DNA from: an uncultured Collinsella sp.
GTDB taxonomy: Bacteria; Actinomycetota; Coriobacteriia; Coriobacteriales; Coriobacteriaceae
Length of the DNA stretch: 64,000 nucleotides
Direction: 5' to 3'
NCBI GenBank assembly: GCA_959601045.1
Contig: CAUGNZ010000006.1
Coordinates: 15,960 to 79,959 of the forward strand
Shown here in pieces: positions 56,972 through 64,000 of this stretch (positions within the stretch are counted from its first letter, which is position 1; every line of letters begins with the position of its first letter). The translations under genes were made by a program, and so were the position numbers. The notes beneath the pieces were generated by a model. That model did not search any database. It was not told the origin of the DNA and saw only the letters and a program-made list of their open reading frames with translations.

Positions 56972-57910
56972 ATGACAGACATCGTCCATGTCGAAAACCT
57001 CGTCAAGCGCTATGACGATCTTATTGCGCTCGACCACTTTAACCTGAGCATCGCCCCCGGCGAGATCTTTGGCCTGCTGGGCCCCAACGGCTCGGGCAAG
57101 ACCACGTCCATCAACTGTATCCTGCAGCTGCTCGCCTACGACAAAGGCACCATCGAGCTGTTCGGCGAGCCCATGACGCCCGCCCGCTACGACCTCAAGC
57201 GCCGCATCGGCGTGGTGCCGCAGCAGGTGGCGGTGTTTGACGAGCTCACGGTGCGCGAGAACATCGACTATTTCTGCAGCCTCTACGTTAACGACCGCAA
57301 GCGCCGCCGCGCGCTGGTGGACGAGGCGATCGACTTTGTCGGGCTGGGCGACTTTACCAAGTTTCGTCCCGGCAAGCTTTCGGGCGGACTGGCGCGCCGC
57401 CTCAACATTGCCTGCGGCATCGCACACAAGCCCGAGCTCATCTTCTTTGACGAGCCCACGGTGGCGGTCGACCCCCAGAGCCGCAACGCCATCCTGGAGG
57501 GCATCTGCCGCCTGCGCGACGAGGGCGCTACGGTGGTGTATACCAGCCATTACATGGAGGAGGTCGAGCAGATCTGCAGCCGCATCATGATCATGGACGG
57601 CGGCCGCGTGCTGGCGCAGGGCACCAACGACGAGCTTAAGCGCATGATCCAGATGGGCGAGCGCGTGACTGTTGAGGTCGGTGCCGTCGAGGCCGCCACG
57701 GTCGAGCGACTGCGCGCCCTCGAGCACGTGCTTTCGGTCGAGCTGTCCGGCGGCGAGCTCGTCTGCACCTGCGAGGCGAGCCCGCACAATCTGGTCGACA
57801 TCCTCGACACGCTGCGTGCTGCCGACGTGGCGCTCGGCCGCGTGTGGAGCGAGCCGCCGACTCTCAACGACGTGTTCCTCGAGATCACCGGCCGCGAGCT
57901 GCGCGACTAG
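56972..57910 (+). CDS. ABC-2 type exporter ATP-binding protein
   Basis: 312 residues. GPNGSGKTTSINCIL (Walker A), VVPQQVAVFDELTVRENIDYF (Q-loop), LSGGLARRLNIACGI (signature), LIFFDEPTVAVDPQSR (Walker B) and TSHYMEEVEQIC (H-loop), with the C-terminal extension of drug/antibiotic exporters (DrrA-like). ATG 56972 is chosen where homology begins. Divergent from the two-component genes and co-directional with two permeases. Confidence 0.93.
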   Translation: MTDIVHVENLVKRYDDLIALDHFNLSIAPGEIFGLLGPNGSGKTTSINCILQLLAYDKGTIELFGEPMTPARYDLKRRIGVVPQQVAVFDELTVRENIDYFCSLYVNDRKRRRALVDEAIDFVGLGDFTKFRPGKLSGGLARRLNIACGIAHKPELIFFDEPTVAVDPQSRNAILEGICRLRDEGATVVYTSHYMEEVEQICSRIMIMDGGRVLAQGTNDELKRMIQMGERVTVEVGAVEAATVERLRALEHVLSVELSGGELVCTCEASPHNLVDILDTLRAADVALGRVWSEPPTLNDVFLEITGRELRD

Positions 57911-57919
57911 GGGGCGGCC

Positions 57920-59107
57920 ATGTTCAACACCATCATCACCACGCTCAAGACGCTATTGCGTCGACCGAGTACATGGGTTTGGGGCGCGATCTTTCCCATT
58001 GCGCTTTCAACGATGTTCATGTTTATGTTTGCGAACCTCAGCTCCGACGGCAAGGTCGACCCGGTGCCGGTGGCCGTCGTAGCGGATGGGGCCTGGGACG
58101 TCTCGACCTTTAAGGACGTGGCGACCTCGCTTGCCAAGGAGAGTGACGATCAACTGCTCGATGTGAGCGAGTACGAAGACTTGGCTACCGCGCGCAAAGC
58201 GCTCAAGGCCGGCGAGGTCGCGGGCATCTATACGGTTGATGCCGCGGGCACGCCCAGGCTCACGCTGCTATCGAGTTACTACAGCTCGCGCGCCTCGTCG
58301 GTGCTTACCGACCGCAGCATCCTTGAGACGGTGGCAAGCTCGTATACGCAAAATGCCGAGCTCATGTCCCAGATTGCCCAAGACAACCCGGCGGCGCTCG
58401 CCGACCCGGAGGCGGTTGCGCGCGCCCTGTCGCTCGAGGGCGGAACCCGCCGCGTGAGCCTGACGCGCACCACGCCCGATGGCACGGTCATCTACTATTA
58501 CGCGCTTTTTGGCCTGGTCGCGATGATGTCTGCCGAGTTTGCCGCTTTGAGCGTCGTCGATTTGCAGCCCAATCTGTCGGGCCTTGGTGCGCGCCGCTGC
58601 GTGGGCGGCCTTTCCAAGACGGCGTCGCTGGCCGGTATCTTTGTCGGCTCGTGGCTGGTTTCCTTTGTCTCGATGGCGGTCGCGATTGGCTACGTGCGCC
58701 TAGTCGTTGGCGTCGACTTTGGCGGGCGCGAGGGGCTGTGTCTGGTGGGCGGTGCTGCATCCGCGCTTGCCGCCACGGGCCTGGGGCTTTTTGTGGGCAC
58801 GCTTCCCGTTAAGGGCGGCAAGGCATCCAAGTCGGGCATCCTCACGGGCTTTGCCACCACGTGCGCTTTGTTCGCCGGCCTCTACGGCGAGCCGGCGATG
58901 GCGCTTGCCGACGACGTCGCCCGCGCTTGTCCGGTCGAGTGCTGGCTCAACCCCGTCAAGCTCATCTGCGACATGTTCAATCGCCTGTATTTCTTTGAGG
59001 ACCTGGGGCCCTTCGCTGTTCGCGCCGGCGCGCTCGTCCTGATGGCCCTGGTGTTTGTCGCCGCCGCTACGCTGATCTTTGGAAGGAGCCGCTATGAGCA
59101 CCTTTAA
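57920..59107 (+). CDS. ABC-2 type exporter permease (first)
   Basis: 395 residues. One N-terminal helix (about 20-40), a large extracytoplasmic domain (about 45-190), then five helices, the topology of ABC2_membrane_3/YhgE-like permeases. Starts 9 bp after the ATPase stop; its end overlaps the next gene by 14 bp. Substrate unknown; antimicrobial peptide or drug export is typical for such TCS-linked systems. Confidence 0.88.
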   Translation: MFNTIITTLKTLLRRPSTWVWGAIFPIALSTMFMFMFANLSSDGKVDPVPVAVVADGAWDVSTFKDVATSLAKESDDQLLDVSEYEDLATARKALKAGEVAGIYTVDAAGTPRLTLLSSYYSSRASSVLTDRSILETVASSYTQNAELMSQIAQDNPAALADPEAVARALSLEGGTRRVSLTRTTPDGTVIYYYALFGLVAMMSAEFAALSVVDLQPNLSGLGARRCVGGLSKTASLAGIFVGSWLVSFVSMAVAIGYVRLVVGVDFGGREGLCLVGGAASALAATGLGLFVGTLPVKGGKASKSGILTGFATTCALFAGLYGEPAMALADDVARACPVECWLNPVKLICDMFNRLYFFEDLGPFAVRAGALVLMALVFVAAATLIFGRSRYEHL

Positions 59108-60299
59108 GACCGCGCTTCGCATGGCGCTGGCGCACCCGTTCTACCTGCTCATCTATACGGTGTTCATCTCGCTCATGGGCGTATTCATCGCGGCTTCGGT
59201 GAGCTGGAACTCGTCGCAGCTTACCGAGTACAAGCCCTACGACACCAACGTGATCGTGGTCGACCGCGACAATAGCGACCTTTCGCGGGCGCTTACCAAG
59301 CACCTGGGCTCACGCTTTGACCTGGTCACGGGCGTCGGCGACGACACATACGACCTTGCTGACGCGCTCTCCAAGAGCAACAGCGCCAAAGGCAGCGCCG
59401 ACTGCGTGTTCTTTATCCCGGAGGGGTTTGAGGACGATCTTGTTGCAGCCGCCCGCGCGGGGGAGTCCCTGCCCAAGCTCGATGTGACCTACGGCTCCGG
59501 CACCATGGCGGCGGCGCTTTCGTCTGCCGAGGCCTCGCGGTGGATCTCGCTCGCGGGCGCTGCGGCCGCACTAGAGCCCGCTGCCTCCAACGGCGACGTC
59601 GCAAGGGCCGCCGAGCACGCGGCCGCAAAGCGCGCGGAGGTCCAGATCGAGCAGGTCAAGGTCGACTCGACTGCTGCTACCACGCTCGAGTCGTACTTCA
59701 ACTTTGGCGCGTACGCGATCATCTCGTCGGTCATCGTGTCGGTGGGACTGGTGTTCTCGGGCATGAACGAGCCCGAGCGCGTGCGCCGCATGGATGCCAG
59801 CCCGGTCTCTGAGCGCCAGCGTTCGCTCGCTGTGTTCGCGGCCGCCGCCGTGCTCACCGTCTGCATCTGGCTCGTGTCGAGCATGATGGGCGTCGTGGGC
59901 TTTGCCAGCGCGGTTGCCGAGGTCGGCGTGGGTCGCGTGTGCCTGGCGCTGGCGGCAACGTTTGCCCTGGCGTGCACGCCGCTGGCCGTTGGCTTTACGC
60001 TGTCGAGCCTGGGCGCGCGCGAAGAGCTGCTCAACGGTGTGGGCAACCTGCTTGGCTTGCTCATGACGTTTTTGGGCGGCGCCTGGATGCCGCTTTCGAT
60101 GATGGGCTCGGCCGTGCAGACGGTGGCGCACTTTGTGCCGACGTTTTGGGTGAACGACGCGATCGGCAAGGCGCTTGCCTCTGATTTGACGTCTACCGTG
60201 CTGGGCGACATCGCCTGCGACCTGGGCGTCACGGTGCTCTTTGCCGCCGCCATCGCCGCCGTAGGCCTGGCTCTCGCACACGCCAAATCCCGCGCCTAG
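59094..60299 (+). CDS. ABC-2 type exporter permease (second)
   Basis: 401 residues with the same plan as the preceding permease: N-terminal helix (FYLLIYTVFISLMGVFIAA), extracytoplasmic domain, then five helices ending near the C-terminus. The two probably form a heterodimer. ATG 59094 with GGAAGGA upstream is inside the end of the previous gene. Confidence 0.88.
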   Translation: MSTFKTALRMALAHPFYLLIYTVFISLMGVFIAASVSWNSSQLTEYKPYDTNVIVVDRDNSDLSRALTKHLGSRFDLVTGVGDDTYDLADALSKSNSAKGSADCVFFIPEGFEDDLVAAARAGESLPKLDVTYGSGTMAAALSSAEASRWISLAGAAAALEPAASNGDVARAAEHAAAKRAEVQIEQVKVDSTAATTLESYFNFGAYAIISSVIVSVGLVFSGMNEPERVRRMDASPVSERQRSLAVFAAAAVLTVCIWLVSSMMGVVGFASAVAEVGVGRVCLALAATFALACTPLAVGFTLSSLGAREELLNGVGNLLGLLMTFLGGAWMPLSMMGSAVQTVAHFVPTFWVNDAIGKALASDLTSTVLGDIACDLGVTVLFAAAIAAVGLALAHAKSRA

Positions 60300-60309
60300 C
60301 CACCTAGCC

Positions 60310-60363
60310 ATTGGGGACAGTCTTTGCCGATTCGCCGGCAGGGCTGGCAGGGACTGTCCCAAT
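60310..60363. repeat. ATTGGGGACAGTC palindrome
   Basis: ATTGGGGACAGTC (60310-60322) and GACTGTCCCAAT (60352-60363) flank a spacer with CGCCGGCAGG and GGCAGG. It belongs to the GGGGACAG-type family with 18964-19017. A further half-site, GGCACTTGGGGAC, follows at 60370-60382. Confidence 0.8.
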
Positions 60364-60399
60364 ATGTCGGCACTTGGGGACGCTCCTTTCCTGCCGGCA

Positions 60400-60457
60400 C
60401 TCATTGGGGACAGACTTAAATGAGCGATTTCACTCATTTAAGTCTGTCCCCAATGAG
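60400..60457. repeat. 25-bp perfect inverted repeat, TCATTGGGGACAGACTTAAA family
   Basis: Arms 60400-60424 and 60433-60457 are exact reverse complements around the 8-nt loop CGATTTCA. The arm is the same as in the palindrome at 21001-21063 except for the loop-proximal end. Confidence 0.95.
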
Positions 60458-60553
60458 TAGGTTGGAAAAAAGCCGCGCACGTCGCTTAAAAATAGTTCGC
60501 CCGGGTTTACTATTAGCCTAGAAAGTAGCAGGTGGCTAACAACGGGGGATAAG

Positions 60554-61267
<714 letters not shown>

Positions 61268-61275
61268 GCGGCGCC

Positions 61276-63942
61276 ATGACACCTCTCGCAAAACGACTCC
61301 CGCGCGAGCTGCGCCGCAATATCGGCAAGTACCTGGGCATCTTTTTGCTTATGTGCGGGAGCATCGCTCTCACCTCGGGCTTTTTGCTCGCGGCGCATTC
61401 CATCGGTTGCCTTATCGACGACATGCGCGATGCGTACACGATTGAGGACGGCCGCGTGACCACCTCCTTCGAGGCTACCGACGACCAGCTCAAGGCAGCC
61501 GAGGATGCAGCCGACGACGTCGGCGGCGTCACGCTCTACAAGAACTTCTCCATCGACGCCATCATCAAAAAGACCGCCGGCGACGATGGCACCAAGCGCA
61601 CGCTGCGCACCTACGCGCACCGCGCTAAGGTGGACATTGCGTCCTACTGTGAGGGCAAGGAACCCAAGGCAGAAGACGAGGTTGCCATCGACCGCGTTTT
61701 TGCCACCAACAACGACCTCGCCGTGGGCGATAAGGTCGAGCTTGAGGGCCGCACCTACACCATCTGCGGCATCATGACCCAGCCCGATAGCCAGGCGCTG
61801 TTCCTCGACAATTCGGACTTTACGGTGAACACCATCACGTACGGCGTGGCCGAGGTCACCGACGCCGGCTTTGCCGCGCTCGAGGATGCCGGTGGTGCAC
61901 CTGCCTACACCTACTCCTTTGCCTTTACCGATCGCGATCTCCCCACCGCGGATCGCATCGATGCGGAGCAGGATATGGTCGAGGCGCTGACCGATGCCGA
62001 TGCGCGCGTGGACGATCTGATCGATGCCGATTCCAATCAGGGCATTGGCTATGCGCGCGACGACGTCGACGGCGACTCCATGATGTGGATGACGTTGCTC
62101 GACATCATCATCGTGATCATGGCATTTGTCTTTGTGGTGCTCACCGACGCCACCATCGAGGAGGAGAGCGCCATCATCGGCACGCTGCTCGCCAGCGGCT
62201 ATCGCCGCCGCGAGATCGTGCTGCACTACCTCGCGCTTCCCGCCATCGTGGGCGTGCTCGCGGCGCTTTTGGGCACCGCGCTCGGCGTCGCGTTCTTTAC
62301 CGAGCCCATGCGCGGCCTCTATTACGGTTCGTATAGCCTGCCTCCCTTCCAGGTGTACTGGAGCTGGGAGATCTTCGTGAAGTGCGCTGTGGTTCCCGCC
62401 GCCGCGCTCATCCTCATTACGCTGGTGGGCCTGCTCCGCAAAATGGGCAAGACGCCGTTGCAGTTCCTTCGTCACGAGGCGAGCGGTAAGTCGGGTACCA
62501 AGCGCGGTCTGCAGCTGCCGGAACGCATGGGCTTTGTCTCCCGCTTCCGTCTGCGCGTTTTCCTGCGCAACCTGGGCAACTTCGCCACGCTCTTCGTGGG
62601 CATCGCGTTTGGGTCGCTGCTTTTGCTCTTTGGCCTGGCGATCCTGCCCACGATGACGCACTATGCGGACAACCTGGAGACGAGCCTGGTCGCCGAGCAT
62701 CAGTACACACTTAAGGCGCCGCTGGAGCTCGAGGGCACTACCGAGGAGCGCGAGCAGTGGTCGGCACTCGAGCGCTTGCAGTCGGTTGACGGCGCGCTGC
62801 TCTCCGCCGCCCAGGATGCCGATGACGAGCTTGACGGCGCGGCCGATGCGGCGCAGACGGCAGCCGATGCCGCGACCGCATCTCCGTCTGCCGAGAGCCT
62901 GACCGCAGCGCAGGATGCGCTTGCCAAGGTCCAGGACAAGAAGGATGCGCTCTACGCGCGCCTTGACGATCTTGCCGATGCCCTCGGCTGCAACCGCGAT
63001 GAGGCCATCGATCTGATCGACAAGGCCTCTAAGATCGACACTGACAACGACGATATCCACCCGGTCAATACGACCGACAACGGCGCGGGCGCAATCGCGC
63101 AGGCCGAGAAATATGCCGTTTACCAGCTGCAGTACGACCGTGGCGACGGTAATGGCGAGGAGGCGATTTCCGTCTACGGCATTTCATCTCATTCGCGCTA
63201 TTGGAAAGACCTCAACGTCGGCGACGGCCGCGTTGTCTTTGGCGGCGGCCTGCTCGACAAGTTTGGCTGGAGCGAGGGCCAGAAGGTCGAGCTTCGCGAC
63301 AAGTACGAGGCTCGGGATTATTCTCTTAAGTACGCGGGCAAGGACTGTGCCTGGGGCTCCAAGTCGGACATGAATATCTATATGAGTATCGATGACTTTA
63401 ACGAGCTGTTCGACAACGATGCCGCCTACTTTAACGGCTATGTGAGCGACGAGAAGCTCGACCTCGACGCGCGCTACTTTGCCGGCGACACCACGCCCGA
63501 CGACATGCGCGCCGTGGGCGACCAGTTCATCGGCATGATGAGCAAAATGATCGGCATGATGGTCGGGCTCGCGGTGTTTATCTTCCTGCTGTTTATGTAC
63601 CTGCTGACCAAGGCGGTGATCGACCACAGCGCCCGTTCGATTAGCTATATGAAAGTCTTTGGCTATCGAGATAGCGAGATCTCGCATCTGTACATCCGCT
63701 CGATCACGCTGTGCGTGGCGGCGTCGCTCGTGCTGAGCCTGCCGGTCATTATTGGCTCGCTCACGGCCATCTTCCGCTCGATGCTGCTCGCCTACAACGG
63801 CAATATCGAGATCTACGTGCCCGCTTGGTCCATGGCTGCATGCGTCGGCATTGGCTTTGCGACCTACCTGGTCGTGGCGCTGCTACACACGCGCTCTATC
63901 AAGCGCGTCGGTCTGGCCGAAGCCCTCAAGGTGCAGGAGTAG
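61276..63942 (+). CDS. FtsX-type ABC transporter permease with large extracellular domain
   Basis: 888 residues. Helix 1 (about 20-40), extracytoplasmic domain, then an FtsX core of three helices (MMWMTLLDIIIVIMAFVFVVL, then HYLALPAIVGVLAALLG), a second FtsX half beginning with VFLRNLGNFATLFVGIAFGSLLLLFG, a long Ala/Asp-rich extracellular segment (about 500-700) and a final core (MIGMMVGLAVFIFLLFMYLLTKA). The double FtsX plan suits mechanotransmission or peptide export rather than a classical channel. ATG 61276 follows the ATPase stop by 8 bp. Last gene in the window; the remaining 58 bp show nothing. Confidence 0.9.
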   Translation: MTPLAKRLPRELRRNIGKYLGIFLLMCGSIALTSGFLLAAHSIGCLIDDMRDAYTIEDGRVTTSFEATDDQLKAAEDAADDVGGVTLYKNFSIDAIIKKTAGDDGTKRTLRTYAHRAKVDIASYCEGKEPKAEDEVAIDRVFATNNDLAVGDKVELEGRTYTICGIMTQPDSQALFLDNSDFTVNTITYGVAEVTDAGFAALEDAGGAPAYTYSFAFTDRDLPTADRIDAEQDMVEALTDADARVDDLIDADSNQGIGYARDDVDGDSMMWMTLLDIIIVIMAFVFVVLTDATIEEESAIIGTLLASGYRRREIVLHYLALPAIVGVLAALLGTALGVAFFTEPMRGLYYGSYSLPPFQVYWSWEIFVKCAVVPAAALILITLVGLLRKMGKTPLQFLRHEASGKSGTKRGLQLPERMGFVSRFRLRVFLRNLGNFATLFVGIAFGSLLLLFGLAILPTMTHYADNLETSLVAEHQYTLKAPLELEGTTEEREQWSALERLQSVDGALLSAAQDADDELDGAADAAQTAADAATASPSAESLTAAQDALAKVQDKKDALYARLDDLADALGCNRDEAIDLIDKASKIDTDNDDIHPVNTTDNGAGAIAQAEKYAVYQLQYDRGDGNGEEAISVYGISSHSRYWKDLNVGDGRVVFGGGLLDKFGWSEGQKVELRDKYEARDYSLKYAGKDCAWGSKSDMNIYMSIDDFNELFDNDAAYFNGYVSDEKLDLDARYFAGDTTPDDMRAVGDQFIGMMSKMIGMMVGLAVFIFLLFMYLLTKAVIDHSARSISYMKVFGYRDSEISHLYIRSITLCVAASLVLSLPVIIGSLTAIFRSMLLAYNGNIEIYVPAWSMAACVGIGFATYLVVALLHTRSIKRVGLAEALKVQE

Positions 63943-64000
63943 TCATTGGGTGTTCCTATAGTTTTGTCAACCTTCGACGCTACTCCCGGTAGGGCACCCG

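Overview
The window looks like chromosomal DNA of a Collinsella-type coriobacterium (Actinomycetota, gut anaerobe). The reasons are the high G+C, a mannose-family PTS, a LuxR regulator fused to a 12-helix membrane domain, surface proteins with IPNTG/LAATG-type C-termini beside a sortase, and a hydrogen/ferredoxin-based energy metabolism without respiratory oxidases. The genus is my inference from gene content; no search was run.

Layout. 0.2-2.9 kb: a four-gene mannose-family PTS (IIA, IIB, IIC, IID). 3.1-4.0 kb: a small membrane protein and a MarR regulator. 4.5-10.9 kb: one giant secreted, wall-anchored GH31 glycosidase with lectin-like, dockerin-like, cohesin-like and FIVAR modules. 11.1-13.1 kb: purE, a class B-like sortase and a MoaE-like protein. 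13.2-14.4 kb: a membrane protein on the minus strand. 14.7-18.3 kb: purF, purM and purN. 18.5-20.8 kb: a lone fructose-type EIIA, a PpiC foldase and a YqeY protein. 21.2-24.2 kb: a polar amino acid ABC importer. 24.4-27.8 kb: a cytidylate-kinase-like protein, the LuxR-membrane regulator and a LAATG surface protein. 28.2-30.5 kb: NfnB and NfnA. 30.8-34.3 kb: pth, prs and glmU on the minus strand. 34.5-37.7 kb: an ECF transporter (T, fused A-A', S). 38.3-42.5 kb: exonuclease III, sirtuin, a FolP-FolK fusion and a biotin-ligase-like protein. 42.7-43.9 kb: an AAA ATPase of the DUF4143 type bracketed by matching palindromes. 44.0-47.6 kb: coaX, initiator tRNA-Met and an enoate-reductase-like flavoenzyme. 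48.1-48.5 kb: an orphan HTH protein. 48.8-54.4 kb: an Ech-type group 4 [NiFe] hydrogenase whose two membrane subunits are fused. 55.0-63.9 kb: a NarL-type two-component system followed by an ABC-2 exporter and an FtsX/MacB-type ABC system.

The metabolic logic is that of a saccharolytic fermenter. Glycan-degrading surface enzymes and PTS importers supply sugars. NfnAB links NADH, NADPH and ferredoxin. The Ech-like complex would re-oxidise ferredoxin to H2 while moving ions across the membrane.

The most unusual content is intergenic. Two arrays (27863-28078 and 45146-45443) carry a 15-bp sequence in strictly alternating orientation every 40-41 bp, 14 sites in all. A family of about 160-bp palindromic elements with a shared core occurs as adjacent pairs at two loci (37.8-38.2 and 54.5-54.9 kb). 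Several other hairpin families (GGGGACAG-type, CCACCACAAAGG-type, GTTTATTTTGG-type) fill most other gaps.
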